This document shows, piece after piece, positions 13,510 to 24,974 of a stretch of DNA of 64,000 bases. The notes beneath the pieces were generated by a model, which was given only the letters and a program-made list of their open reading frames with translations, ran no database searches and had not been told where the DNA came from. This DNA comes from an uncultured Oscillospiraceae bacterium (GTDB lineage: Bacteria; Bacillota; Clostridia; Oscillospirales; Ruminococcaceae). The translations under genes and the position numbers were made by a program. Numbering within the stretch: position 1 is the first letter of the stretch; each line of letters opens with the position of its first letter. The stretch is taken from positions 62,001 through 126,000 of the forward strand of contig CAKSIT010000005.1 of assembly GCA_934462925.1 (NCBI GenBank), given 5' to 3'.

Positions 13510-14661
13510 TTATAGTCCTCTGTGTTCCTGAAGAAGGGTCTGAATCTTTGCGTGGGGGTCGATAACGTTGCTTATCGAGGTGTCGTGATTGATGGAAGCG
13601 ATGAAGTACGCAATGTACTTGGATACGTCAACCTCCTTGAACCACGGGCGCTTAAGCAGCTCGGGCGAACGGTATGTAAGGTTCGTGCCGAAAACGCCGT
13701 CGAGAAGCCCGTCCTCGTAAGCCTTGTCAAACGAAGCAAGGCCGTTTGTGAATATTCCGTAGGTTGCATACGCGAAGAAGCGGTTAGCCTTGCGCGCCTT
13801 AAGCTCCTTTGCTATGTCGAGCATGGACTCGCCCGAGGAAATGATGTCGTCCGCTACGAAAACGTCCTTGCCCTTAACGTCGCTGCCGAGGTATTCGTGC
13901 GCAACGATGGGGTTTCTGCCGTTTACGATAACCGAGTAATCGCGGCGCTTGTAGAACATACCCATGTCAACGCCCATTACCGAGGCGTAGAACATATTAC
14001 GGTTGAGCGCGCCCTCGTCGGGGCTTACTACCATGAAATGCTCCTTATCAATAACGAGGTCGGGGAACGCCTTGAACATCGCCTTAAGCACCTGATAGGA
14101 CGGAATGACGTTGTCGAAGCCCATGAGCGGGATAGCGTTGCATACCCTCGGGTCGTGCGCGTCAACTGTGATAACGTTGGAAACGCCCATATCGCGCAGC
14201 TCCTGAAGCATAAACGCGCAGTCAAGCGACTCGCGGTAGCTTCTTCTGTGCTGCCTGCCGCCGTAAAGCAGCGGCATAATAACGTTTATGCGGTGGGGCT
14301 TGCCGCTTGCCGCCTGAATAATACGCTTAAGGTCGGCATAGTGGTCGTCGGGGGACATATAGTTCTCTCTGTCAAAGAGCTTATAGGTGCAGGAATAGTT
14401 GCCAACGTCAACGAGAATAAAAATGTCCTTGCCGCGTACGGTACTCTTGATGAGTCCCTTTGCGTCGCCCGAAGCGAAACGCGGGCATTGAGCCTCTATC
14501 ATAAAATCGTCGTAGGGCATTCCGTTCCTGTCGGCCCAGCGGATAAGGTAGCTGTTTATCTTTGCGGCAAGCTCCTCCGTTCCGCGCATTGCGATAAGCC
14601 CGAGCGGCGCTACCGCAGAATAGTTTTTGTACAAAACCTCTGTGTTCTTAACAGTCGTCAT
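13510..14661 (-). CDS. prs: Ribose-phosphate pyrophosphokinase (atypical 383-aa form)
   Basis: Makes PRPP from ribose-5-phosphate and ATP. The catalytic-type segment VITVDAHDPRV and the PRPP-binding loop VFVADDIISSGESM are clear; MPLLYGGRQHRRSYRES is the flexible-loop region. It is about 65 residues longer than the E. coli enzyme, with an N-terminal extension, as in a class common in Clostridia. It sits between glyA and rarA on the same strand; glyA and prs both feed one-carbon/nucleotide metabolism. Confidence 0.85.
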   Translation of the reverse strand: MTTVKNTEVLYKNYSAVAPLGLIAMRGTEELAAKINSYLIRWADRNGMPYDDFMIEAQCPRFASGDAKGLIKSTVRGKDIFILVDVGNYSCTYKLFDRENYMSPDDHYADLKRIIQAASGKPHRINVIMPLLYGGRQHRRSYRESLDCAFMLQELRDMGVSNVITVDAHDPRVCNAIPLMGFDNVIPSYQVLKAMFKAFPDLVIDKEHFMVVSPDEGALNRNMFYASVMGVDMGMFYKRRDYSVIVNGRNPIVAHEYLGSDVKGKDVFVADDIISSGESMLDIAKELKARKANRFFAYATYGIFTNGLASFDKAYEDGLLDGVFGTNLTYRSPELLKRPWFKEVDVSKYIAYFIASINHDTSISNVIDPHAKIQTLLQEHRGL

Positions 14662-14689
14662 TTATGTGCGTCCCTTCTAAACATTTATA

Positions 14690-15943
14690 TCACTCGTAAA
14701 GAGGATACTTCTTGCAAATTGCCGTTACCATCTCGCGTACCTTGTCTTTAGTGCCTTCAAAGTCGCTTGCGGTGAGGTAAATGCACTCGCCTATCGCCTT
14801 CATGTCGTCCTCTGCAAGGCCGCGTGTGGTGACTGCGGGCGTACCGATTCTCACGCCGCTTGTGAACGCGGGCTTCTGCGGGTCGTTGGGTATAGCGTTC
14901 TTGTTTACGGTGATGTAAACCTCGTCGAGGTTGTGTTCAAGCTCCTTACCTGTGATGTTGAACGGGCGCAGGTCTACAAGCATGAGGTGGTTGTCCGTGC
15001 CGCCCGAAACAAGGTTGAAGCCCTTTTCGAGAAGCGTATCCGCAAGCACCTTTGCGTTCTTTACTATCTGCTCGCCGTAAGCCTTGAACTCGGGCTTGAG
15101 CGCCTCGCCGAAGCATACCGCCTTTGCAGCGATAACGTGCATAAGCGGGCCGCCCTGCGTTCCGGGGAATATAGCGGAGTTAATCTTCTTAGCGAGATAC
15201 TCGTTGTTGGTGAGGATAAGACCGCCGCGCGGGCCGCGGAGAGTCTTGTGGGTCGTTGTGGTAACGATATCTGCGTAAGGCACGGGATTCATGTGCTGTC
15301 CTGCCGCAACAAGACCCGCGATGTGCGCCATATCCACCATAAGGTAAGCGCCTACCGCTCTTGCGATAGAGGAAAGCTTTGCGAAGTCTATAGCTCTGGG
15401 GTAAGCGGAAGCGCCCGCGACAATGAGCTTGGGCTTGCACTTGTTCGCAATTTTGTAAAGCTCCTCGTAGTCAATAAAGCCCTCGTCGTTCGTGCCGTAG
15501 GGAACGAAGTTAAAGTACTTGCCCGAGATGTTTACGGGCGAGCCGTGCGTAAGGTGGCCGCCGTTGTCAAGGGACATACCCATAACCGTGTCGCCCGGCT
15601 GTAGGAGCGCTACATAAACCGCGGTGTTCGCCTGCGCGCCTGAGTGCGCCTGAACGTTCGCAAACTGCGCGCCAAAGAGCTTCTTTGCACGCTCTATCGC
15701 TATCGTTTCCACGATATCGACGTCCTCGCAGCCGCCGTAGTATCTTTTTCCGGGGTAGCCCTCGGCATACTTGTTTGTAAGCACACTGCCCATTGCAGCC
15801 ATTACCGCGGGGGAAACGATGTTCTCGCTTGCGATAAGCTCCAGATTCCTTTTCTGGCGCGCAAGCTCCAGCTGCATTGCGTCTGCTACCTCTTTATCGC
15901 AGCCGCCGAGATAGCCGATGGTATCAACGATATCATTGTACAT
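14690..15943 (-). CDS. glyA: Serine hydroxymethyltransferase
   Basis: Converts serine plus tetrahydrofolate to glycine plus 5,10-methylene-THF. The PLP lysine lies in [15 protein letters not shown] (about residue 226). The N-terminal [13 protein letters not shown] and [15 protein letters not shown] blocks are diagnostic. The 417-aa length is typical. AGGAGT precedes the ATG. It is first in a glyA-prs-rarA run on the - strand. Confidence 0.97.
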   Translation of the reverse strand: MYNDIVDTIGYLGGCDKEVADAMQLELARQKRNLELIASENIVSPAVMAAMGSVLTNKYAEGYPGKRYYGGCEDVDIVETIAIERAKKLFGAQFANVQAHSGAQANTAVYVALLQPGDTVMGMSLDNGGHLTHGSPVNISGKYFNFVPYGTNDEGFIDYEELYKIANKCKPKLIVAGASAYPRAIDFAKLSSIARAVGAYLMVDMAHIAGLVAAGQHMNPVPYADIVTTTTHKTLRGPRGGLILTNNEYLAKKINSAIFPGTQGGPLMHVIAAKAVCFGEALKPEFKAYGEQIVKNAKVLADTLLEKGFNLVSGGTDNHLMLVDLRPFNITGKELEHNLDEVYITVNKNAIPNDPQKPAFTSGVRIGTPAVTTRGLAEDDMKAIGECIYLTASDFEGTKDKVREMVTAICKKYPLYE

Positions 15944-16168
15944 AAAATAACTCCTTTCAGAACATTAAAGCCTGTTCACGGCATTTTTACCATTACATAA
16001 TATTAGTATAACTTAAATCGCCGTTTTTTTCAAGCGTTTTTTTACTTTTTATTTTTTTGTATATCTCTTTACATTAAAGTAAGAAGATTTTGTGAAAAGT
16101 GACAAAAGCGCTCACTTTTGTGAAAAAACGGCTATCGGCGGAAAAGCCCTGCTTCCCCGCCGTTATCG
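15944..16168 (-). promoter_or_regulatory. glyA upstream region and leuB downstream terminator
   Basis: This is AT-rich non-coding DNA. On the - strand, leuB is followed by a G+C-rich hairpin (CGGCGG...CCGCCG) and GCCGTTTTTT at about 16124-16165, a good terminator, then a second small hairpin ACAAAAG-CGCTCA-CTTTTGT at 16101-16121. A TATACT-like -10 for glyA lies near 16000-16010, but its -35 is not clear. Confidence 0.45.
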
Positions 16169-17251
16169 TCATATGTGTTCAGCGATTTTGCCGCCCATTT
16201 CGGAGCAGCTGACAAGTGTCATACCCTCGGACATGATGTCGCCCGTTCTGCAGCCTGCTTCAAGCACGCTGTTTACGGCTGCCTCTACCGCGTCCGCTTC
16301 CTTGTCCATCTTAAAGGAATAGCGCAGCATCATTGCAGCGGAAAGAATCGTTGCAATGGGGTTAGCCTTATTCTGTCCCGCAATGTCGGGCGCAGAGCCG
16401 CCGCTCGGCTCGTACAGGCCAAAGCTCGTTTCGTTCATGCTTGCGGAAGCCAGCATACCGATAGAACCCGTTATCATGGAAGCCTCGTCGGAAAGGATAT
16501 CGCCGAACATATTCTCCGTTACCATAACGTCGAACTGCGCGGGGTCTTTTACAAGCTGCATTGCGGAGTTGTCTACCAGCATATGTTCGAGAGTTACCTC
16601 GGGGTAATCCTTTGCGACCTCCTCTACCACCTTTCTCCACAGGCGCGAGGTGTCGAGAACGTTCGCCTTGTCAACGCTTGTGACCTTCTTGCGGCGCTGC
16701 ATAGCTACCTCAAAAGCCTTCTTTGCAATTCGGCGAATCTCGTTTTCGTTGTATTCAAGCGTGTCAACGGCGGTAACAACGCCGTTTATCTCCTCGGTCT
16801 TTCTCGCGCCGAAATACAGTCCGCCCGTAAGCTCGCGCATGATGAGCATATCAAAGCCCTTTGCGCTTATCTCGGTTTTCAGCGGACACGCGCCTGCAAG
16901 CTGCGGGAAAAGCAGGCACGGGCGAAGATTCGCAAACAGCCCGAGCGACTTTCTGAGCTTAAGCAGCCCTGCCTCGGGGCGAAGATTTGCGGGGAGCTTG
17001 TACCACGGCGAAGTGGTGGTATTGCCGCCTATAGACCCCATAAGTACCGCATCGGAAGCCTTGCAGCGCTCAATCGTTTCATCGGTGAGCGGCACGCCGT
17101 TCGCGTCTATAGAACACCCGCCCATAAGAAGCTGCTCATAGTCGAACCTGTGGCCGAATTTCTCCGCCACCTTGTCAAGCACCTTCATAGCTTCCGTCAC
17201 AATTTCAGGACCGATACCGTCGCCCTTTATTACAGCAATTTTCTTTTCCAT
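16169..17251 (-). CDS. leuB: 3-isopropylmalate dehydrogenase
   Basis: Third step of leucine synthesis, NAD-dependent oxidation and decarboxylation. Signatures include [10 protein letters not shown] at the N-terminus, [38 protein letters not shown], the metal site [20 protein letters not shown] and [12 protein letters not shown]. The 360-aa length is normal. It is the last gene of the leuCD-GNAT-leuB run and is followed by a terminator. Confidence 0.97.
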   Translation of the reverse strand: MEKKIAVIKGDGIGPEIVTEAMKVLDKVAEKFGHRFDYEQLLMGGCSIDANGVPLTDETIERCKASDAVLMGSIGGNTTTSPWYKLPANLRPEAGLLKLRKSLGLFANLRPCLLFPQLAGACPLKTEISAKGFDMLIMRELTGGLYFGARKTEEINGVVTAVDTLEYNENEIRRIAKKAFEVAMQRRKKVTSVDKANVLDTSRLWRKVVEEVAKDYPEVTLEHMLVDNSAMQLVKDPAQFDVMVTENMFGDILSDEASMITGSIGMLASASMNETSFGLYEPSGGSAPDIAGQNKANPIATILSAAMMLRYSFKMDKEADAVEAAVNSVLEAGCRTGDIMSEGMTLVSCSEMGGKIAEHI

Positions 17252-17272
17252 AGTCTGACCTTTCGTGTTGTT

Positions 17273-17737
17273 TCAAATGTCTATTCGCAGCCGAAGCTCG
17301 TCGCCGTTGTCGCCGCTTGTACGGCTTTTTCTGCGCCGTCCGTCGTCCGCAAAGCCAAAGCGGCGGAAGAATCCTAGCGCGCTTTCGTTCGCCTCGTTCA
17401 CCCAGACAAACGCCGCCCTGTACTTAAGGCTTCGCATATCGCGCAGCGCGTGGGACAATAGCTTTCTTGCAAGTCCTATGCCCTTGTACTCTGCGTCAAT
17501 GCACAGCGACTCTACCTCGCAGCTGTCGGGTATCAGCATATCCCTGCACACGCAAACGCCCTTTATCACCTTGTCGCAGGTGATGTCGTAAAGAAAGGCG
17601 CTTTTCGCGGCGTCGCAGTAATACTCCCCGTCAAAACGGGCGGTGTGCCTGTCCTGCGCGGCAATTGCAGCCATTGCGGGATAATCGCACCCTTTTAGCG
17701 CCGACGCTGCAGTGATATTTGTAATGTTGATTATCAC
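17273..17737 (-). CDS. GNAT-family N-acetyltransferase (154 aa)
   Basis: The acetyl-CoA binding loop AEYKGIGLARKLLSHAL (motif A, Q/R-x-x-G-x-G/A form) lies at about 91-107, preceded by the beta strand VESLCIDAEY and followed by AAFVWVNEANESALGFFRRFGF (motif B). The substrate is unknown. It sits between leuD and leuB with gaps of only 14 and 21 bp, so it is within the leucine operon. RimI-like in overall pattern but not assignable to a protein target. Confidence 0.85.
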   Translation of the reverse strand: MIINITNITAASALKGCDYPAMAAIAAQDRHTARFDGEYYCDAAKSAFLYDITCDKVIKGVCVCRDMLIPDSCEVESLCIDAEYKGIGLARKLLSHALRDMRSLKYRAAFVWVNEANESALGFFRRFGFADDGRRRKSRTSGDNGDELRLRIDI

Positions 17738-17751
17738 GGAATACTCCCCTG

Positions 17752-18234
17752 TCAGCCCTTAATGGAATTGAGAAGTCCGCCCTTGCTGATTATTTCCTTG
17801 ATAAAATCGGGGAAAGGCTGCGCCTGATAGGTTCTGCCCTTTGTAACGTTGGTAATTATGCCCGTGTCGAAGTCGATATCTACCTCGTTGCCGTCGTCGA
17901 TGTCCTTTGCCGCAGCGTCGCACTCAAGTATCGGAAGCCCGATGTTTATTGCGTTGCGGTAGAAAATGCGCGCAAAGGTGGACGCAATAACGCAGCCTAT
18001 GCCGCTCGCCTTTATTGCTATCGGCGCGTGTTCGCGGGAGCTGCCGCAGCCAAAGTTCATGTTGGCTACGATAATGTCGCCTTCTTTTACCTTGTTCACA
18101 AAGTCCTTGTCTATATCCTCCATGCAGTGAGAGGCAAGCTCCTTGTGGTCTGCGGTGTTAAGGTAACGCGCGGGGATTATTACGTCGGTGTCAACGTTGT
18201 CGCCGTATTTATGTACTGTTCCGTGTGCTTTCAT
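17752..18234 (-). CDS. leuD: 3-isopropylmalate dehydratase small subunit
   Basis: The swivelling domain that pairs with Leu[18 protein letters not shown] and [16 protein letters not shown] are the family signatures; SSREH carries active-site residues. The 160-aa length is normal. It begins 12 bp after leuC ends, with a GGAGGGC ribosome site, so expression is coupled. Confidence 0.97.
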   Translation of the reverse strand: MKAHGTVHKYGDNVDTDVIIPARYLNTADHKELASHCMEDIDKDFVNKVKEGDIIVANMNFGCGSSREHAPIAIKASGIGCVIASTFARIFYRNAINIGLPILECDAAAKDIDDGNEVDIDFDTGIITNVTKGRTYQAQPFPDFIKEIISKGGLLNSIKG

Positions 18235-18246
18235 GGTATGCCCTCC

Positions 18247-19503
18247 TTAGTCCTGTACGTCAGAAATGTAACCCGTGAGCGCGCTTGCTGCGGCTATCGC
18301 GGGGCTTGCGAGGTATACCTCGGAGGTAACGTCGCCCATTCTTCCGACAAAGTTGCGGTTTGTTGTGGACACCGCGCGCTCGCCGGGAGCGAGAATGCCC
18401 ATATGCCCGCCAAGGCACGGACCGCAGGTAGGCGCGGATACCACCATGCCCGCCTCTACAAAGGTTTCAAGCAGACCGTTGCGCAGCGCGTCAAGGTAAA
18501 TCTGCTGCGTTGCGGGGATTACGATAGCGCGCACGCCCTTTGCAACCTTTTTGCCCTTTACAACTCTCGCTGCGATTTCAAGGTCGCTGTATCTGCCGTT
18601 GGTGCAAGAGCCTATAACTACCTGGTCTATCTTGACCTTGCCAACCTCGTCAATGGTCCTTGTGTTCTCGGGCAGGTGCGGGAACGCTACCGTCGGCCGA
18701 ATCGTAGACAGGTCTATGTCGATAACGCGGTTGTAGTGCGCGTCGGGGTCGGCCTTGAATACCTCGAACTGCCTGTTCGTTCTGCCCCTGACATACTCGA
18801 GCGTTACGTCGTCCACCTCGAAAATGCCGTTCTTTGCGCCCGCTTCTATCGCCATGTTCGCCATGCAAAGGCGGTCGTCCATTGAAAGCGCCTTAAGCCC
18901 CTCGCCCGTGAACTCCATAGACTGGTAAAGCGCGCCGTCCACGCCTATCATGCCGATTATATGCAGGATAACGTCCTTGCCGCTTACCCACCTGCCAAGC
19001 CTGCCCGTAAGGTTGAACTTGATAGCGCCGGGAACTTTGAACCAAGCCTCGCCCGTTGCCATGCCCGCAGCCATATCCGTAGAGCCTACGCCCGTTGAAA
19101 ACGCGCCGAGCGCGCCGTAGGTGCAAGTGTGGCTGTCAGCACCGATAACGGCGTCACCCGGGATAACAAGGCCTTTTTCGGGGAGAAGCGCGTGTTCAAC
19201 GCCCACCTCGCCAACGTCGTAATAGTTCACAATGTCGTACTTGCCTGCGAACTCACGACACTGCTGACATTGTTTAGCAGCCTTTATATCCTTGTTCGGC
19301 GTGAAGTGGTCCATAACAAGGGATATCCTGCTTTTGTCGAATACGGACGAGAAGCCCGCTTTATTAAACTCGTTTATAGCCACAGGGCTTGTAATGTCGT
19401 TTCCGAGAACCATGTCGAGCTTAGCCCTTATCAGCTGCCCCTCTGAAACGCTTTCAAGTCCCGCGTGCTTCGCAAGAATCTTCTGGGTCATTGTCATTCC
19501 CAT
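18247..19503 (-). CDS. leuC: 3-isopropylmalate dehydratase large subunit
   Basis: A 4Fe-4S isomerase of the aconitase family. Cluster cysteines lie in [10 protein letters not shown] and [36 protein letters not shown] is also diagnostic. The 418-aa length fits the archaeal/clostridial two-subunit type. GGAGGGA precedes the ATG, and the operon promoter lies immediately upstream. Confidence 0.97.
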   Translation of the reverse strand: MGMTMTQKILAKHAGLESVSEGQLIRAKLDMVLGNDITSPVAINEFNKAGFSSVFDKSRISLVMDHFTPNKDIKAAKQCQQCREFAGKYDIVNYYDVGEVGVEHALLPEKGLVIPGDAVIGADSHTCTYGALGAFSTGVGSTDMAAGMATGEAWFKVPGAIKFNLTGRLGRWVSGKDVILHIIGMIGVDGALYQSMEFTGEGLKALSMDDRLCMANMAIEAGAKNGIFEVDDVTLEYVRGRTNRQFEVFKADPDAHYNRVIDIDLSTIRPTVAFPHLPENTRTIDEVGKVKIDQVVIGSCTNGRYSDLEIAARVVKGKKVAKGVRAIVIPATQQIYLDALRNGLLETFVEAGMVVSAPTCGPCLGGHMGILAPGERAVSTTNRNFVGRMGDVTSEVYLASPAIAAASALTGYISDVQD

Positions 19504-19532
19504 TTTGTAGTCCCTCCGATTTGTTTTATGGG

Positions 19533-19582
19533 TGAGCGCAAACGCTCAATTCTATTATATCACGCTTTTTGCCCGCTGTAAA
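19533..19582 (-). promoter_or_regulatory. Promoter of the leucine operon with small leader hairpin
   Basis: On the - strand: TTTACA (19577-19582), 17-bp spacer, TATAAT (19554-19559), then GAGCG-TTTG-CGCTC (19533-19546) just after the expected start of transcription. The leader is only about 45 nt, too short for a T-box or leader-peptide attenuator, so control is probably by a protein or at initiation. Confidence 0.7.
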
Positions 19583-19605
19583 GTACAAAGTGAGATTTTT
19601 TTGCG

Positions 19606-21612
<2,007 letters not shown>

Positions 21613-22299
21613 TCAGAGGGTAGCGCCGTAGTCCTCGAGCGTGCCGATAAGGTCGTTGTCAGAGCTTACAACGCGGGTGTACGCGTCAGGCACTCTGCCT
21701 ACAATTATCGTTTCAGCCGCGACTACCGACGTTTTCACGTCAACGCGCGTTGAATACCCGGGGATAACAGCGTCAACGCCCGCGTCAATCTCAATGATTA
21801 TCCTGTGGCGCGTCTGGTTAATCCCGGCTTCGGTGAACTCGCTGATTATCGTTGCGGAAGCGCTGCCTATGGGGTGCATCGTCATACCTATGCACGAGCC
21901 TTTTCCATGCAGAAGCTGCAGACCCGTGAGAGTTCCTATCGGTATGGCAATGTCTATGTAAGGCAGGCGGGCAAGCTCCCGCTCTATGCGCTGCGAAACG
22001 CCTGTTCTCAGCTTGTTTATGCCGACTGCGTTGCTTTCAACGGATGTTATTTCCCCGTCGTTGTTCTGGGTAAGCGTTACAAGCGCGGAATAATTCGCGC
22101 TCTGCCGCTCCAGCTCCTCAAGCACCGCGTTGTTTATCGCAGCCGTTACCGCCCTGTGGCATTCGTAAGCGTTCACCTTTTCTATAATAGGGCGAAAGCT
22201 CAGGTCCGCCAGAAAAAACAGCCCCAGCAGTATAAGCGCAACGGCGATAAGCTTTAAGCCCAGCCTTTTCAGCGCAAGCCTTGTCTTGTTCGATATCAA
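21613..22299 (-). CDS. yunB: Sporulation protein YunB
   Basis: An N-terminal membrane segment (LIAVALILLGLFFLADLSF, about 15-33) is followed by the YunB domain: AINNAVLEEL, VNAVGINKLR-like and IGTLTGLQLLHGKG, then INQTRHRIIIEIDAGVDAVI. YunB is a conserved mother-cell sporulation protein. The function in spores is poorly known, but its presence marks the host as a spore-former or a recent descendant. Confidence 0.85.
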   Translation of the reverse strand: MISNKTRLALKRLGLKLIAVALILLGLFFLADLSFRPIIEKVNAYECHRAVTAAINNAVLEELERQSANYSALVTLTQNNDGEITSVESNAVGINKLRTGVSQRIERELARLPYIDIAIPIGTLTGLQLLHGKGSCIGMTMHPIGSASATIISEFTEAGINQTRHRIIIEIDAGVDAVIPGYSTRVDVKTSVVAAETIIVGRVPDAYTRVVSSDNDLIGTLEDYGATL

Positions 22300-22308
22300 A
22301 GCGCATCA

Positions 22309-22340
22309 CCTCTCCCGTATAGTATGTTTATGCGGGAGAG
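22309..22340. terminator. Hairpin between yunB and the M18 peptidase gene
   Basis: CTCTCCCGTATA pairs with TATGCGGGAGAG around a short loop. It follows the - strand peptidase gene and precedes yunB. The T-run is weak. Confidence 0.55.
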
Positions 22341-22367
22341 GGTGTGAATTATTGCACTTGTCCTGAA

Positions 22368-23771
22368 TCACTCCGCAAGGAACGCCTCAAACGCCCTGAA
22401 CGCGGACCACACGTCGGTCTTTGCGGTAAGCTCGAACGGCGCGTGCATTGACAGCACGGGAACGCCCACGTCTATCGTGTCAACGTCGAGATTTGCGATA
22501 TACGCCGCGACTGTTCCGCCGCCGCCGATATCCACCTTGCCAAGCTCGCCCGTCTGCCAGATAACGCCCTGCTTGTCGAGAAGCGCGCGCACCTCGCCCA
22601 CAAACTCCGCGGAAGCGTCGGACGTGCCGCTCTTACCGCGCGAGCCTGTGTACTTTGTTACGCACACGCCGCCGTTAAGCACGCAGCTGTTGTTCTTCTC
22701 GAAAACGTCGGGGAACGTGGGGTCGTAAGCCGCGTTTACGTCTGCGGAAAGGCAGCGCGAATGCGCGAGTACATCGCGGCCTCTTACGCCGAAGCACGCC
22801 GCAAGGTCTGCAATAAAGTACCTGAGGTATGCCGAGCGCAGACCCGTGTTGCCGTCAGAGCCTGTTTCCTCCTTGTCCGTGAGTATAGCGACAGCCGTTC
22901 TCTTAGGGTTCTTAAGCCCAAGCACAGCCATAAGCTCGGTGTATGCGCAAACCCTGTCGTCCTGCCCGTAAGCGCCTACAAGGCTTCTGTCAAAGCCTAC
23001 GTCGCTTGCCTTGAACGCAGGCACGGCTTCAAGCTCCGCGGACAGGAAGTCAGCCTCGGTAACGCCGTACTTTTCGTTCAGGATAAGCATGATGTTGAGC
23101 TTTACGACCTCGCTCGCCTCGTCGTCCTTGAACGGGCGCGAGCCGATGATGATGTTGAGCTCCTCGCCCCTGATAAGCTCCGTTGCGGGGCGCTTGTACT
23201 GGGTGTTCGCAAGGTGCGGCAGTATGTCCGATACGCAGAATACGGGGTCGCCGTCGTCCTCGCCTATTCTTACGGTGATTTTTGTGCCGTCCGCCTTAAC
23301 GATAACGCCGTGCAGCGACAGCGGAACTGTCGGCCACTGGTACTTCTTTATGCCGCCGTAGTAGTGGGTTTTGAAGTAAGCCACTTCGTCCTTTTCGTAA
23401 ACGGGAACTTGCTTTAAGTCAAGGCGCGGCGAGTCGATATGAGCGGCAAGCAGATTTACGCCGCCGTCAAGCGGCTCTTTGCCGATAACGCACAGGATAA
23501 CAGCCTTTTCCCTGTTGATGTAGTAAACCTTGTCGCCCGCCTTATAGGTCTTTTTGCTGTCGAACGGCGCAAAGCCCTTTGCTTCCGCCTCTTTCTTTAT
23601 AAAAGCGGTAGCCTCGCGCTCGGTCTTGCCTGCGTCAAGGAACTTTTTGTAGCCCTCGCAGAACTTGTCGCACTTTTTAAGCTCAGCGTCATCCATGCGC
23701 ATAACTGCGTTCTTTTTTGTAAGGAAAAGCTTCTCCTTAAGCTCCTTTGCGGTCGTTTCGTTCTTTGCCAT
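22368..23771 (-). CDS. M18-family metal aminopeptidase (467 aa)
   Basis: Metal-ligand blocks are LLAAHIDSPRLDLK (His/Asp), LTDKEETGSDGNTG (catalytic Glu pair), SRCLSADVNAAYDP (Asp) and VPVLSMHAPFELTAKTD (His). This is the tetrahedral M18/M42 clan arrangement and the length of M18 enzymes. It is a cytoplasmic peptidase removing N-terminal residues. The exact preference is not predictable. Confidence 0.92.
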   Translation of the reverse strand: MAKNETTAKELKEKLFLTKKNAVMRMDDAELKKCDKFCEGYKKFLDAGKTEREATAFIKKEAEAKGFAPFDSKKTYKAGDKVYYINREKAVILCVIGKEPLDGGVNLLAAHIDSPRLDLKQVPVYEKDEVAYFKTHYYGGIKKYQWPTVPLSLHGVIVKADGTKITVRIGEDDGDPVFCVSDILPHLANTQYKRPATELIRGEELNIIIGSRPFKDDEASEVVKLNIMLILNEKYGVTEADFLSAELEAVPAFKASDVGFDRSLVGAYGQDDRVCAYTELMAVLGLKNPKRTAVAILTDKEETGSDGNTGLRSAYLRYFIADLAACFGVRGRDVLAHSRCLSADVNAAYDPTFPDVFEKNNSCVLNGGVCVTKYTGSRGKSGTSDASAEFVGEVRALLDKQGVIWQTGELGKVDIGGGGTVAAYIANLDVDTIDVGVPVLSMHAPFELTAKTDVWSAFRAFEAFLAE

Positions 23772-23792
23772 TTAACAACATTCCTTTCTGTT

Positions 23793-24362
23793 TTATCCGT
23801 AAAGGCTGAGATACACAGCCTTTGCCTTTTCTACTTTATTTACATAATGCGCGGTGTCCCGTATGGGTATCGTGTCAAGGTGAACGCCGTCTGCGGAAAT
23901 GCTGCTGTCCGCCAGCCACTCGTTAACCTGTCCGCGCCCTGCGTGGTACGCCGCAGCCGCCGTTTCCTCGCTGCCGAACTCGTCCACCAGATACCCCAGC
24001 AGGTAGCACCCGTAGCGTATGTTGGTTTCGGGGTCGTACATATCGTAATATACCGCCTGCTCGTCGCCCTGCTTGAATTTCAGCCAGTCGAAGGTCTGCT
24101 CCATTATCTGCATAAGTCCCCTCGCGCCGACATTCGACCGCGCTTCAGGTCTGAAGCCGCTTTCGGTCTTTATTACGGCGTATACTAAAAATTTGTCCAC
24201 GCCGAACTCCTGCGAGTATCGCTCGACATATTCCTCGTATTTTATAGGGTGCGTCTGCCGCTGAAACAGCCTGTACCCGAGCGCTCCCACGCAGCATAGA
24301 GCCGCGCAGATAACAAGTATCGCCACTAAGGGCGCGGCACGCGCGCGTTTTCTTTTTGTCAT
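23793..24362 (-). CDS. Lytic murein transglycosylase, SLT domain (189 aa)
   Basis: An N-terminal membrane segment (LVAILVICAALCCVGALGY) exports the domain. The catalytic Glu is in VIKTESGFRPEARS, followed by GARGLMQIM and YGCYLLGYLVDEFG, then AAYHAGRGQVNEWL: the goose-type SLT motif set. Cleaves glycan strands of peptidoglycan. Four bases separate it from coaE, so the two are co-transcribed. Confidence 0.92.
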   Translation of the reverse strand: MTKRKRARAAPLVAILVICAALCCVGALGYRLFQRQTHPIKYEEYVERYSQEFGVDKFLVYAVIKTESGFRPEARSNVGARGLMQIMEQTFDWLKFKQGDEQAVYYDMYDPETNIRYGCYLLGYLVDEFGSEETAAAAYHAGRGQVNEWLADSSISADGVHLDTIPIRDTAHYVNKVEKAKAVYLSLYG

Positions 24363-24365
24363 TGT

Positions 24366-24974
24366 CTACCTCTTAAGCAATTCAGCCGCCGCCCTTGCCT
24401 TTTCGCAAAGCTCATGCTGCGTGCCGCTGTTCTCTATCACAACGCGCGAGCGGCTTGCGTAAAACTGCGCGCCGTGCTGCGCGGAAAGCCGCGCCTGCGC
24501 GCCCTGCGCGGAAAGCCCGTCGCGGCGCATTATCCTTTCTGCGCACGTCTGCGCGGGCGCGATAACGCTTACGATATCCGCGCAAATCCCGTCAAGCCGC
24601 GCTTCAAAAAGCGTTGGCGCGTCGAGAAGCACATACTGCTCCCCGACCTGCGCGGCGCGCTTTATCCGCGCTATAACATTATACGTTATATAGGGGTAAA
24701 TTATTTTGTTGTAAAGCGCTCTTTTTTCGCCGTCGGCAAAAATCGCCGCTGCTACCGCCGTCCTGTCAAGCGTGCCGTCGGTCCTCACAAAGCCGTTGAA
24801 GCGCCCTGCAAGCTCCCGCAGGAACGGACTGCCCGCGCGCGCGGTTTCTCTCGCTACGCCGTCGCAGTCTATAACGTAATATCCGCTTTCGGCGAACGTC
24901 CCGCTTACGGTGGATTTGCCCGCGCCCGACATTCCCGTAAGCCCTATTATCTTCACACGGGGAAGCTCCGTCAT
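24366..24974 (-). CDS. coaE: Dephospho-CoA kinase
   Basis: The last step of CoA synthesis. The P-loop GLTGMSGAGKSTVS is at 11-24; VIDCDGVARE and LLDAPTLFEARLD are the family blocks, with RIMRRDGLSAQGAQARL as the lid region. The start overlaps the stop of the upstream ywlC gene (ATGA). Confidence 0.95.
   Translation of the reverse strand: MTELPRVKIIGLTGMSGAGKSTVSGTFAESGYYVIDCDGVARETARAGSPFLRELAGRFNGFVRTDGTLDRTAVAAAIFADGEKRALYNKIIYPYITYNVIARIKRAAQVGEQYVLLDAPTLFEARLDGICADIVSVIAPAQTCAERIMRRDGLSAQGAQARLSAQHGAQFYASRSRVVIENSGTQHELCEKARAAAELLKR

Noticed and set aside
19504..19605. T-box or leucine leader-peptide attenuator before leuC
   Set aside because: Only about 45 nt separate the promoter from leuC, with one small hairpin and no specifier, T-box sequence or Leu-codon run.
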